Shown here: positions 7,732 to 15,703 of the stretch, one piece after another | How the letters are laid out: every line of letters begins with the position of its first letter | Numbering within the stretch: position 1 is the stretch's first letter | The notes under the pieces: model-generated | Databases searched by the model: none | What the model saw: the letters and a program-made list of their open reading frames with translations, nothing else | Told to the model about the DNA's origin: nothing | NCBI RefSeq assembly: GCF_000956465.1 | Contig: NZ_JYJA01000035.1 | Coordinates: forward strand, 62,001 to 126,000 | Reading direction: 5' to 3' | Source: Microbacterium trichothecenolyticum | Lineage (GTDB): Bacteria > Actinomycetota > Actinomycetes > Actinomycetales > Microbacteriaceae | DNA: 64,000 bases | Program-made: the position numbers and the translations under genes

Positions 7732-8313
7732 ATGTCCACTCTCACCGCCCGCACCGCCGAGACCGACGCGCCGATCATCGACGTGCTCGCCGAGCGCTGG
7801 AGCACCCGCATCTTCGACCGCGAGTCGGTCATCGACGAGGCCGCCCTCGCGAGCGCGCTCGAGGCCGCCCGCTGGACGCCGACGGCCGCCAACACACAGG
7901 CCTGGCGCGTCATCGTCGCCCGTCGAGGCTCGGCCGCGCACGCCACCGTTCTCGGCTCGCTCGCCGGCTTCAACAGCGCGTGGGCGGGCGACGCCGCCGC
8001 GCTCGTCGTGTTCGTCGCCGAGACCACGCGCGACGGCGAGCCGATGCGCTGGGCTCAGTACGACACCGGCCAGGTCGCGGCGCACTTCACCGTGCAGGCC
8101 CACGCCGACGGCCTGTCGACTCACCAGATGGGCGGCTTCGACCGCGATGCCATCACCGCCGGCTTCGGCCTCAGCTCCGACTTCACTCCCGTCACCGTCA
8201 TGGCGGTCGGCGAGCTCGGCGACATCCGGCTGGCGTCGGAAGAGCTGCAGGCCCGCGAGAACGCCCCGCGCGTGCGCCGCCCCGCCGCCGACTCGGTGCT
8301 CGTGAACGACTGA
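7732..8313 (+). CDS. Nitroreductase family protein
   Basis: 193 residues with the FMN-dependent nitroreductase pattern. The N-terminal FMN-binding RWSTRIFDRE is followed by ARWTPTAANTQAWRVIVAR. Central helices and the C-terminal QAHADGLSTHQMGGFDRDA and VTVMAVGELGD segments follow. Family members reduce nitro compounds, quinones or flavins with NAD(P)H. An AGAGGAG site seven bases upstream decides the ATG at 7732; the open frame further up is not protein-like. It is a single gene ending in a strong hairpin. Substrate not predictable. Confidence 0.88.
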   Translation: MSTLTARTAETDAPIIDVLAERWSTRIFDRESVIDEAALASALEAARWTPTAANTQAWRVIVARRGSAAHATVLGSLAGFNSAWAGDAAALVVFVAETTRDGEPMRWAQYDTGQVAAHFTVQAHADGLSTHQMGGFDRDAITAGFGLSSDFTPVTVMAVGELGDIRLASEELQARENAPRVRRPAADSVLVND

Positions 8314-8324
8314 TCCACTGGTAC

Positions 8325-8375
8325 GGGAAACGGATGCCTCGACCCGCTGCTGCGGGTCGAGGCATCCGTGTTCCC
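8325..8375. terminator. Long terminator hairpin with GGATGCCTCG core
   Basis: A stem of about 22-23 bp (GGGAAACGGATGCCTCGACC... against its complement, one bulge) with a TGCT loop lies 11 bp after the nitroreductase stop. It also faces the clpB end, so it may work both ways. Confidence 0.7.
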
Positions 8376-8434
8376 TCTGTCTTGCCGGGTTTGGGGCACG
8401 CTGAGACGCGGAGGCCGGGGGCGACCTCCCACCA

Positions 8435-10648
8435 TCAGTCGTCGAGCAGCTCGGCCTCGATCACGTCGTCGTCTTCCGTCGGGGGCTCGGCCGCGACGGG
8501 GCCGTCGCTCGTCAGCACGAGCGACGAGCCGTCGGCGGCGACATCCACCCGCACCACGTCGCCGTCGCGCACACCGCCCGAGAGCAGGGCCATCGCGAGG
8601 CGGTCCTGGATCTCGGACTGGATGAGGCGACGCAGTGGCCGCGCACCGAACACCGGGTCGTAGCCGCGCTCGGCGAGCCAGGCACGCGCATCGGGCGTCA
8701 CGGCGAGGGCGAGGCGGCGGTCCTTGAGGCGACGCTGCAACGCGAACACGGCGAGCTCGACGATCTGCGCCAGGTCGTCCTGGCTGAGCGCGGCGAACAT
8801 CACGATGTCGTCGAGCCGGTTCAGGAACTCGGGCTTGAACGCCTGCCGCACGATCGCCATGACGGCGTCGCGCTTCTCGTCGGCCGAGAGCACCGGGTCG
8901 ATGAGGATGGGCGAGCCGATGTTCGACGTCAGGATGAGGATCACGTTCGTGAAGTCGACCGTGCGACCCTGGCCGTCGGTGAGCCGGCCGTCGTCCATGA
9001 CCTGCAGCAGCACGTCGAACACCTCGGGGTGGGCCTTCTCGACCTCGTCGAGCAGCACCACCGAGTAAGGGCGCCGACGCACGGCCTCGGTGAGCTGGCC
9101 ACCCTGCTCGTACCCGATGTAGCCGGGAGGGGCGCCGACGAGGCGCGAGACCGAGTGCTTCTCGCCGTACTCCGACATGTCGATGCGCACCATCGCGTGC
9201 TCGTCGTCGAAGAGGAACTCCGCGAGCGCCTTGGCGAGCTCGGTCTTGCCGACGCCGGTCGGACCGAGGAACAGGAACGAGCCGGTCGGGCGACCGGGGT
9301 CGCTGATGCCCGCGCGGGAGCGTCGCACGGCATCCGACACCGCCTTCACGGCATCCTTCTGCCCGATCAGGCGCCTGCCGAGCTCGGACTCGAGGTGCAG
9401 CAGCCTCTCGGACTCCCCCTGGAGCAGCCGGCCGACGGGGATGCCGGTCCACGCCGCGATGACGGCCGCGATGTCCTCGTCGGTCACCTGCTCGTTGACC
9501 ATGCGCTCCTCGGTCGACGCCGCCTCCGCCTGCTCGGCCTGCGCGATCTCGACCTCGAGGCGCTTGATGGTCTCGTACTCGAGCTTCGACGCCCGCGTGT
9601 AGTCGGCCTCGCGCAGCGCGCGATCGCGGTCGATGATCGCCTGATCGAGCTGCTTCTTGAGCTCGCCGACGCGATTGAGACCCGCGCGCTCGCGCTGCCA
9701 GCGCTGCTCGAGCACCGACAGGTCCGCTTCGGCGGTGGCCATGTGCTCGCGAAGCGTGGCGAGACGCTCCTTCGACGCGGAGTCCTTCTCCTTCTTCAGG
9801 GCGAGCTCCTCGAGCCGCATGCGGTCGATCTGGCGCCGCAGCTGGTCGATCTCGAGCGGGCTCGAGTCGATCTCCATCTTCAGCCGGCTCATCGCCTCGT
9901 CGATCAGGTCGATGGCCTTGTCGGGAAGCTGGCGGCTGGGGATGTACCGATTGGACAGGGATGCCGCGGCCACCAGGGCTCCGTCGTTGATGGTGACGCC
10001 GTGGTGGGCCTCGTAGCGGCCCTTGAGTCCGCGCAGGATCGCGACAGTGTCTTCGACACTGGGCTCGCCGACATAGACCTGCTGGAAGCGACGCTCGAGC
10101 GCAGCATCCTTCTCGATGAACTCGCGGTATTCGTTCAGCGTGGTCGCGCCGATGAGGCGCAACTCGCCGCGCGCGAGCATCGGCTTGAGCATGTTGGATG
10201 CTGCGACCGACCCCTCGCCGCCGCCCGCGCCCATGAGCACGTGCAGCTCGTCGATGAACGTGATGATGCGGCCGTCGGACTCGGTGATCTCCTTGAGCAC
10301 GCTCTTCAGGCGCTCCTCGAACTGGCCGCGGTACATCGCGCCGGCGACGAGGGCGGAGATGTCGAGGGTGACGAGCTCCTTGTTCTTGAGCGACTCGGCG
10401 ACGTCGCCCGCGACGATGCGCTGGGCGAGGCCCTCGACGACGGCGGTCTTTCCGACGCCGGGCTCGCCGATGAGGACGGGGTTGTTCTTCGTGCGGCGTG
10501 TCAGCACCTGGCTGACCCGCCGGATCTCGCTGTCCCGCCCGATGACGGGGTCGAGCTTGCCCTGTCGGGCACGGTCTGTGAGGTTGATGCCGAACTGCTC
10601 GAGGGCGCTCTGCGCGTCCTCCTGCCCGGGCTGTTGCGTGGCGTTCAT
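8435..10648 (-). CDS. clpB: ATP-dependent chaperone ClpB, lacking the N domain
   Basis: 737 residues with two AAA+ modules. The first Walker A is GEPGVGKT (61-68) and the second GPTGVGKT (about 460-467). The middle coiled-coil region ([24 protein letters not shown] onward) distinguishes ClpB from ClpA/ClpC. Usual ClpB is about 850-870 residues. Here the roughly 140-residue Clp N repeat domain is absent, and the protein begins just before the first AAA+ module. An acidic C-terminal tail ([13 protein letters not shown]) ends it. ClpB disaggregates proteins with DnaK. A HAIR operator and readable promoter precede it, tying it to HspR. ATG 10648 has an AGGAG site. Confidence 0.95.
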   Translation of the reverse strand: MNATQQPGQEDAQSALEQFGINLTDRARQGKLDPVIGRDSEIRRVSQVLTRRTKNNPVLIGEPGVGKTAVVEGLAQRIVAGDVAESLKNKELVTLDISALVAGAMYRGQFEERLKSVLKEITESDGRIITFIDELHVLMGAGGGEGSVAASNMLKPMLARGELRLIGATTLNEYREFIEKDAALERRFQQVYVGEPSVEDTVAILRGLKGRYEAHHGVTINDGALVAAASLSNRYIPSRQLPDKAIDLIDEAMSRLKMEIDSSPLEIDQLRRQIDRMRLEELALKKEKDSASKERLATLREHMATAEADLSVLEQRWQRERAGLNRVGELKKQLDQAIIDRDRALREADYTRASKLEYETIKRLEVEIAQAEQAEAASTEERMVNEQVTDEDIAAVIAAWTGIPVGRLLQGESERLLHLESELGRRLIGQKDAVKAVSDAVRRSRAGISDPGRPTGSFLFLGPTGVGKTELAKALAEFLFDDEHAMVRIDMSEYGEKHSVSRLVGAPPGYIGYEQGGQLTEAVRRRPYSVVLLDEVEKAHPEVFDVLLQVMDDGRLTDGQGRTVDFTNVILILTSNIGSPILIDPVLSADEKRDAVMAIVRQAFKPEFLNRLDDIVMFAALSQDDLAQIVELAVFALQRRLKDRRLALAVTPDARAWLAERGYDPVFGARPLRRLIQSEIQDRLAMALLSGGVRDGDVVRVDVAADGSSLVLTSDGPVAAEPPTEDDDVIEAELLDD

Positions 10649-10686
10649 ATGTCTCCTGAAATCTGGGGACCCAACTCTTGGTCAAA

Positions 10687-10734
10687 GTTGAGTCGTCATG
10701 GCTCAAGTTTACCAGCGGGGCGCTCCCCGAGCAA
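10687..10734 (-). promoter_or_regulatory. clpB promoter with HAIR operator (HspR site)
   Basis: The HAIR element is GTTGAGT (10687-10693), CGTCATG, GCTCAAG (10701-10707). It matches the actinobacterial consensus CTTGAGT-N7-ACTCAAG at 12 of 14 arm positions. On the minus strand, TTGCTC (10734-10729) and TAAACT (10711-10706) are 17 bp apart, so the operator starts on the -10 box. HspR binding is expected from the family; the hspR gene is at 39865-40335. Confidence 0.8.
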
Positions 10735-10741
10735 TGCGACG

Positions 10742-12406
10742 CTAGTCCTCGATCTCTGCCCGGGCGTCGGCGTAGGCGCGGCGCAGCCCTTCGCCCACCC
10801 ATTCGGTGCCGCGGTAGACGTTGTCGGCGCCGATGTCGGCGGTGAGTCCACCGGCATCGAGCTGCGAGATGACGCGGTCCTCCGTGGCCACCACCTTGAG
10901 TGTCGAGTCGGCATCTCGCAGCCCGGCCGCGAACCGCCGCAGCACTTCGACGTGCGAGAGGCCGATCTCGTCGGTGCCGCGCAGACGCACGATGACCACC
11001 GATCCGCTCGATTCGCGCCTGACGTCGGGCAGCTGGCGCTCGAACACCGGCGCGCTGGCGAAGAACAGGCTCCCGTAGGGCTGCAGCACCAGCACCTCGC
11101 CCGGTGGAACGACTGCGGGGGGATCGGTCTCGCGCATGCGACCATCGTGGGCGATCACGACGGCCCTCACCCGCACGCTGTTCGACTGCTCGGCGACGTA
11201 CAGGATGACACCGAGCCCCACACCGACGAGCACGGCGAACTGCAACGGGATGATCAGCGTCAGTCCGAACGTCACCGCCATGATCGTCGTCGGCAGCGGG
11301 CCCGACTTGATCACCGAGTAGATGCGGCTCGGCTTGATCGCGCGCCAGCCCACGACGATGAGCAGCCCCGCGAGTGCCGGCATCGCCACGAACGCGACGA
11401 CGTCGGCCAGGGCGAAGATCACGACGGCCATCACGGCCCCCGCGATGAACAACGACATCCGCGTCTTCGCACCCGCCTGCACGATGAGCGACGAGCCGGA
11501 CATCGACCCGCCGACCGGCATGCCCTGGAACAGCCCCGAGACGACGTTGCCGAGTCCTTGCCCCATGAAGTCGCGGTTCGCGTCGGCACGCCTGCCGTCG
11601 GCGGTCGGGATGCCGGCGGAGACGGCTGCCCCCTGCACGAGGCCGATGAAGGTGAGCGACAGCGCCGGAATGAGCAGGGTCGGGGCATCGGCGATGCTCG
11701 GCAGCACCGGCGCAGGCAGCCCGCGCGGCACGTCGACGATGTCGCGCAGCAGCACGACGGAGTCCGGCACCCACACATTCAGCAGCACCGCGCACAGCGA
11801 GCCCACCACCACGGCGATGACGAGCCCCATGCTGCCGACCCGGGTCGGCAGGAGCACCACGATGATGAGGATCGCGATCGCGCCGACGACAAGGGACGGG
11901 ATGTTCCACTGCCCGACATGCACGAGCACGTCGATCGTCTTGAGCAGCCGGTTGGCGCCCTGCGCCTGGTAGCCGGTGAAGTTCGACAGCTGGCCGAGGA
12001 TGATGTTGACGCCGATCGCCGTGACGAAACCGGTCATGACCGGCGTCGGCACGAAGCTGATCAGCCGCCCGCCGCGCAGGAGGCCCGCGATCACCATGAT
12101 GATGCCGGTCAGGATCGCGAGGGTGAAGAGCCCGCGATCCGGATCGGGGAGGGTCTCGAGCCCTGCATCCGAGACGACGAGCGCCATCGCGCTGGTCGCC
12201 TGCACGGCCATGAACGCGCTGCTCGTGAGCACGGCCGCACCCACCATGCCGAAGAGGTACCCGTAGAGGCCGGCGAGCGGGTTCACCCCGGCCAGCAGCC
12301 CCGCGGCGAGGCCGTCGGGCACCGCCTCGACGCCGAGGATCACACCCGCGACGGCGTCCTTGCGCAGCGTCTTACGGGAGAACCACGATCTCGGATCGAA
12401 CCCCAC
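10742..12406 (-). CDS. SulP family anion transporter with STAS domain
   Basis: 554 residues. About 12-14 hydrophobic segments fill the first 430 residues (opening with LRKDAVAGVILGVEAVPDGLAAGLLAGVNP, the SulP signature region). A C-terminal cytoplasmic STAS domain follows (about 440-550, SVVIVRLRGTDEIGLSHVE). SulP proteins move sulfate, bicarbonate or other anions, usually as symporters or exchangers. GTG 12406 lies seven bases after a TAGCGT box, so the message is probably leaderless. It stands apart from the sulfur operon at 52-64 kb, so bicarbonate or another anion is as likely as sulfate. Its stop lies a few bases before the clpB -35. Confidence 0.88.
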   Translation of the reverse strand: MGFDPRSWFSRKTLRKDAVAGVILGVEAVPDGLAAGLLAGVNPLAGLYGYLFGMVGAAVLTSSAFMAVQATSAMALVVSDAGLETLPDPDRGLFTLAILTGIIMVIAGLLRGGRLISFVPTPVMTGFVTAIGVNIILGQLSNFTGYQAQGANRLLKTIDVLVHVGQWNIPSLVVGAIAILIIVVLLPTRVGSMGLVIAVVVGSLCAVLLNVWVPDSVVLLRDIVDVPRGLPAPVLPSIADAPTLLIPALSLTFIGLVQGAAVSAGIPTADGRRADANRDFMGQGLGNVVSGLFQGMPVGGSMSGSSLIVQAGAKTRMSLFIAGAVMAVVIFALADVVAFVAMPALAGLLIVVGWRAIKPSRIYSVIKSGPLPTTIMAVTFGLTLIIPLQFAVLVGVGLGVILYVAEQSNSVRVRAVVIAHDGRMRETDPPAVVPPGEVLVLQPYGSLFFASAPVFERQLPDVRRESSGSVVIVRLRGTDEIGLSHVEVLRRFAAGLRDADSTLKVVATEDRVISQLDAGGLTADIGADNVYRGTEWVGEGLRRAYADARAEIED

Positions 12407-12413
12407 GGGTCAC

Positions 12414-12419
12414 ACGCTA
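12414..12419 (-). promoter_or_regulatory. -10 box of a leaderless SulP transcript
   Basis: TAGCGT on the minus strand, seven bases before GTG 12406; no Shine-Dalgarno is visible. Confidence 0.4.
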
Positions 12420-12528
12420 GCGAAGGCCTCCCCGCACGCGGCGGGAACCTTTCGACGCGCACGGACATCGCGCGTCATTCGCGCGACCTGCATGAAGAGG
12501 ACTCTTCCCAGGATTCTCCCAGGATGGC

Positions 12529-12534
12529 TAGTCT
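12529..12534 (+). promoter_or_regulatory. Putative -10 box upstream of the DUF7144-like gene
   Basis: TAGTCT lies about 85 bases before ATG 12619. A duplicated TCCCAGGAT word lies just upstream (about 12506-12525), where an activator or alternative sigma factor could bind. The rest of this divergent 212-bp gap shows nothing else I can name. Confidence 0.35.
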
Positions 12535-12618
12535 GACGCCTAGCGGCACCAACACCGCACGGGCGCCGCGACGCCCGACGCTGAACGGCCTCCCCGGCCG
12601 ACATGAAGGGACCTCGCC

Positions 12619-13029
12619 ATGACCAACTCTGATGTCAACACCTCCGGTTGGGCCGGATGGGGCGTCTTCGCCGCCGTCGTGCTCATCGTCGGCGGCACGA
12701 TCGACGCCTTCCACGGCCTGCAGGCGCTCATCGGCCCTGACACGGCCTACTTCCTCGGGCAGGAAGCGCTCTTCTCGATCGACGTCCAGGGCTGGGGCTG
12801 GTGGCACCTGATCGCCGGCGCGCTGCTCATCCTCGTCGGCATCTTCCTGCTGCTGGGCGCGACCTGGGCGCGCGTCACCGCGATCGTGCTCGTCGCGATC
12901 AACGCGATCGGCCAGATCACGCTCATCTCGGTGCAGCCGTGGCTGTCGCTGGCACTGCTCGCCGTCGACATCCTCGTGATCTACGCGCTCACCGTGCACG
13001 GCCGCGAGATCGACGCCAAGAAGGCCTGA
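12619..13029 (+). CDS. DUF7144-like four-helix membrane protein
   Basis: 136 residues with four transmembrane helices. The pattern GWGVFAAVVLIVGGTIDAFHGLQ, then the extracellular-type loop DVQGWGWWHLIAGALLILVG, then GATWARVTAIVLVAINAIGQ and VDILVIYALTVHG, is that of a widespread actinobacterial membrane family (DUF7144 in my reading). Function unknown. A GAAGGGA site precedes ATG 12619. It ends in a hairpin shared with the convergent regulator. Confidence 0.75.
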   Translation: MTNSDVNTSGWAGWGVFAAVVLIVGGTIDAFHGLQALIGPDTAYFLGQEALFSIDVQGWGWWHLIAGALLILVGIFLLLGATWARVTAIVLVAINAIGQITLISVQPWLSLALLAVDILVIYALTVHGREIDAKKA

Positions 13030-13035
13030 CCCCGT

Positions 13036-13059
13036 CGTAGGGCGTGAGAACGCCCTACG
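13036..13059. terminator. Bidirectional hairpin between convergent genes
   Basis: CGTAGGGCGT (13036-13045), loop GAGA, ACGCCCTACG (13050-13059): a perfect 10-bp stem. It overlaps the last bases of the GlxA-type gene and serves the DUF7144-like gene as well. Confidence 0.7.
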
Positions 13060-14137
13060 CCACGGACACGAGAACGGATGCCTCGTCCCCCGCTTCGGCG
13101 GAGGCCGAGGCTGGGCCCCCGCGCCCGGAGGCTCCGAACGACGCGTCAGCGGCGTGTGGGGTGGGCGTGGGGACCCTCATCTCATCGAGGTGGCAGGTGA
13201 AGCGCGAGCGGTACCCGGTCGGCGTCGTGCCGAGCACACGCGCGAAGTTCTGGCGTAGCACGGCGGCCGACCCGAACCCGCTCTCGTAAGCGATGCGGTC
13301 GAGACCGAGGTCGGTCTTCTCGAGCAGGCGCTGGGCGTGGATGATCCGCTGGCGGGCGAGCCACGCGGCCGGCGTCGCGCCGTAGTCGGCCTTGAACCGA
13401 CGGGCGAACGTGCGCGGCGACATGTGCGCCTTCGACGCGAGCTGGTCGACCGTGAGGTCGAGGCGCAGGTTGTCGAGCATCCAGTCGGTGACGGGCGCGA
13501 GCGACAGCGACGTCGTGGCCGGAAGCGGGTTCGCGATGAACTGCGCCTGACCGCCGTCGCGCTGCGGCGGAACGACCATGCGGCGGGCGATGATGTTGGT
13601 GAGCTCCGCGCCGAGCTCCTGACGCAGCAGGTGCAGGCAGGCGTCGAGACCCGCGGCGGTGCCGGCGCTCGTGATGATGCGGCCGTCCTGCACGTAGAGC
13701 ACGTCGGGGTCGACGTCGATGGACGGGTACATCTCCTTCATCTTCTGCGCGTACATCCAGTGCGTCGTCGCACGGCGGCCGTCGAGCACGCCGGAGGCCG
13801 CGACGACGAACGACCCGCTGCACACGCTCAGCACCCACGCGTCGCGGGCGACCGCGGCGCGGATGACATCGAGCACACGGTCGTCGACGCTGCCCCAGTA
13901 CTGGTGGGGAACCGGCGACACCACCACGAGGTCGGCCTCGTATGCGAACGAGAGGTCGGCGTCGACGTTGATCGAGAAGCCCATCTTGGACTGCACGACT
14001 CCCGGGTCGGGCGTGACCACGCGGAAGTCGAAGTTCGGGATGCCGTCGTCGGACCGGTCGAGGCCGAACGCCTCGCACGCGACTCCGAACTCGAACGGCG
14101 CGAAGCCGTCCGTGACGATGCAGGCCACCGTTTTCAT
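13055..14137 (-). CDS. GlxA/FtrA-type transcriptional regulator (DJ-1/PfpI + AraC HTH)
   Basis: 360 residues. The N-terminal half is a DJ-1/PfpI-like amidotransferase fold (MKTVACIVTDGFAPFEFGVACEAFG at the start, VLSVCSGSFVVAASGVLDGRRATTHW with the nucleophile-elbow Cys). A C-terminal AraC-type double HTH follows (DLTVDQLASKAHMSPRTFARRFKADYGATPAAWL and IAYESGFGSAAVLRQNFAR). About 50 residues of low-complexity Ala/Gly/Ser tail follow the HTH, which is unusual. ATG 14137 has a GGAGGT site. It is divergent from a 38-aa ORF with TGGCAG palindromes between them, suggesting autoregulation. Effector unknown. Confidence 0.88.
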   Translation of the reverse strand: MKTVACIVTDGFAPFEFGVACEAFGLDRSDDGIPNFDFRVVTPDPGVVQSKMGFSINVDADLSFAYEADLVVVSPVPHQYWGSVDDRVLDVIRAAVARDAWVLSVCSGSFVVAASGVLDGRRATTHWMYAQKMKEMYPSIDVDPDVLYVQDGRIITSAGTAAGLDACLHLLRQELGAELTNIIARRMVVPPQRDGGQAQFIANPLPATTSLSLAPVTDWMLDNLRLDLTVDQLASKAHMSPRTFARRFKADYGATPAAWLARQRIIHAQRLLEKTDLGLDRIAYESGFGSAAVLRQNFARVLGTTPTGYRSRFTCHLDEMRVPTPTPHAADASFGASGRGGPASASAEAGDEASVLVSVA

Positions 14138-14152
14138 GCGAACCTCCGCGAC

Positions 14153-14225
14153 TGGCAGTTTTCGTGCGATGTGTGTCAATTCTGCCACTCGTGGCAGGAC
14201 TGACGCAAGCGTAGCGTTTCTGCCA
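14153..14225. promoter_or_regulatory. Operator region with TGGCAG/CTGCCA sites
   Basis: A perfect palindrome CTGCCAC-TC-GTGGCAG spans 14182-14197. Further half-sites are TGGCAG at 14153-14158 and CTGCCA at 14220-14225, the latter overlapping the divergent ORF start. TAGCGT at 14212-14217 lies seven bases before ATG 14225. The sites probably bind the GlxA-type regulator (inference). Confidence 0.55.
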
Positions 14226-14341
14226 TGTTCATGGTGATTCTTCTCGCAGCCCTGTCCGCGGTGGCCTTCGCATCGACGATCGCCGCCCTTCGCAACGACG
14301 GTTACCGTCGCCTCCCCACCGACCGCACCCGCCTCCCCTGA
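14225..14341 (+). CDS. Small membrane peptide (38 aa), hypothetical
   Basis: ATG 14225 to TGA 14341 encodes 38 residues: a hydrophobic helix (MFMVILLAALSAVAFASTIAAL) followed by a basic tail with DGYRRLPTDR. Short proteins of one helix plus an R-x-DGYRR-x-PT tail are, from memory, common in actinobacteria and usually unannotated. A TAGCGT box at leaderless distance supports expression. It is divergent from the GlxA-type regulator, which may control it. No function known. Confidence 0.55.
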   Translation: MFMVILLAALSAVAFASTIAALRNDGYRRLPTDRTRLP

Positions 14342-14364
14342 TGCGGCGCCGGCCACCCCGACCC

Positions 14365-14448
14365 CTCCTCAACTGAGGATGAGAGCCGGGATGAGGGGCG
14401 GATCCCGCGATTCGCTCCTCATCCCGGCTCTCGTCCTCATATGAGGAG
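14365..14448. repeat. 84-bp nested inverted repeat, copy A
   Basis: Two 32-bp arms (14365-14396 and 14417-14448) pair with three mismatches around a 20-bp centre. Each arm carries its own small palindrome at the outer end: TCCTCA-AC-TGAGGA at 14366-14379 and the perfect TCCTCATATGAGGA at 14434-14447. The same 20-bp loop and TCCTCA/TGAGGA ends appear at 22135, 23277 and 23452. It sits between the 38-aa ORF and the end of a glycosyltransferase gene. Confidence 0.8.
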
Positions 14449-14467
14449 CGAGAGATCCGAGCCGCGA

Positions 14468-15697
14468 TCAGGCGGTGGCGCGGACGTAGACGTCGACCAT
14501 CGCCGCGGTGCGCGACGACTGCCGGAACCGCTCGCGGATGGTCGGGTCGGGCACGCGCGGCGTTCCGGCGGAGATCTCGGATGCTGCCTCCCGCAGCGCG
14601 TCCGCCAGCGCAGCGACCGACGGGTCCGCGGTCGTGCCATCGCCGACCGCCCAGGAGCCCCCGCCGAGTTCGGCCGCGAGGTCGGGGTCGCTGACCACCG
14701 ACGGCGTGCCGAGCGAGGCCGCCTCGAAGATCGTCATGCCCTGCGTCTCGAAGCCGATCGAGGTCTGCACGACGGCGTCGGCGGCCGCGATGCGCCTGAG
14801 GGTCTGGGCGTACGGCATCCGTCCCGCGAAGGTCACGGTCGCAGGGGGCCGGAGCTTTTCGACGAGGCGTCGGGCGGCGCGCAGCTGACCGCCGCCGCCG
14901 ATGATCTCGACCTCGGCCTCGACGCCCGACGCGGCGAGCGCCTCCAGGAAGGGCATCAGACGCTTCTCGGGACTCATGCGCCCCAGCCACACGAACCGCG
15001 CCGGCCCGGGAGCCCGCTCGGTCGGGGTCGTCGCGAGGACGTCGTCGAGGACGTCGTCGTCGATGCCGTTCCAGATCACGTCGACCGCCGGCGCGCCGGA
15101 AGCGGGCAGCACCCCGTTCGCCTCGAGCCGGTGCGCGAAGTGCGCCGACGGCGCGGTGATCGCGGCGGCGCAGGCGCCGAACCGCCGCAGGTACGCCCAG
15201 CCGTCGTGTCCCGGCTCCGGCGCCCCGACGCGGCGCCCGAGCGCCCGGCGCTGCCACGCGTTCAGCACCCGCAGCACGGTCTTCGGGAACGGCGTGGTCG
15301 CCTCGATGCCCACGTCGAGCCGGTTGTGCATCGTGTGGACGATCGGGATGCCGTGTCGCTGCGCGTAGCGCACGCCGATGAACGCACCCCAGAAGTCCGC
15401 CTGGATGTGCACGACGTCGACCGGAGGACGACCCGCCATCGCAGCATCCAACCACCGATCGGTGCTCCGGCCCGGCCACGTCATGGAGTATTCGCGGTCC
15501 ACCGTGATGGGGATCGACGGCAGGTCCACGTACGCGGAGTCGCCTGCCGCCGCGCGCGCCCGTGGGCCGTGCATCGCCGGCGCGACGATCGTCACGGTGT
15601 GCCCGGCCTTCTCGAGGAAGCGGCGCTGCAGGCGCATCGAGACCTGCGCCCCGCCGAGCGACTCGGCGTGCTGGTCGCCGAACATCACGACGTGCAC
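14468..15697 (-). CDS. Glycosyltransferase, GT4 family
   Basis: 409 residues with the GT-B two-domain layout. The N-terminal part shows MHVVMFGDQHAESLGGAQVSM and an HTVTIVAPAMHG strand. The C-terminal nucleotide-sugar part has FVWLGRMSPEKRLMPFLEAL, VEIIGGGGQLRAARRLVEKL and the E-x7-E type segment GMTIFEAASLGTPSVVSDPD. GTG 15697 is six bases from the stop of the second glycosyltransferase upstream, so the two are one operon. A membrane glycolipid or surface polysaccharide role is likely; donor and acceptor cannot be read from sequence. Confidence 0.88.
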   Translation of the reverse strand: MHVVMFGDQHAESLGGAQVSMRLQRRFLEKAGHTVTIVAPAMHGPRARAAAGDSAYVDLPSIPITVDREYSMTWPGRSTDRWLDAAMAGRPPVDVVHIQADFWGAFIGVRYAQRHGIPIVHTMHNRLDVGIEATTPFPKTVLRVLNAWQRRALGRRVGAPEPGHDGWAYLRRFGACAAAITAPSAHFAHRLEANGVLPASGAPAVDVIWNGIDDDVLDDVLATTPTERAPGPARFVWLGRMSPEKRLMPFLEALAASGVEAEVEIIGGGGQLRAARRLVEKLRPPATVTFAGRMPYAQTLRRIAAADAVVQTSIGFETQGMTIFEAASLGTPSVVSDPDLAAELGGGSWAVGDGTTADPSVAALADALREAASEISAGTPRVPDPTIRERFRQSSRTAAMVDVYVRATA

Positions 15698-15703
15698 GGC
15701 GGC

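Noticed and set aside
10742-12406. Treating the SulP transporter as part of the sulfur assimilation set
   Set aside because: It is 40 kb away on the other strand with no shared operator visible; SulP also carries bicarbonate and other anions.
8121-12622. Very long open frames in other frames across clpB and the SulP gene (over 1000 codons on each strand)
   Set aside because: They are rich in Arg, Ala and Gly, lack domain motifs, and mirror the strong GC3 codon bias of the true genes.
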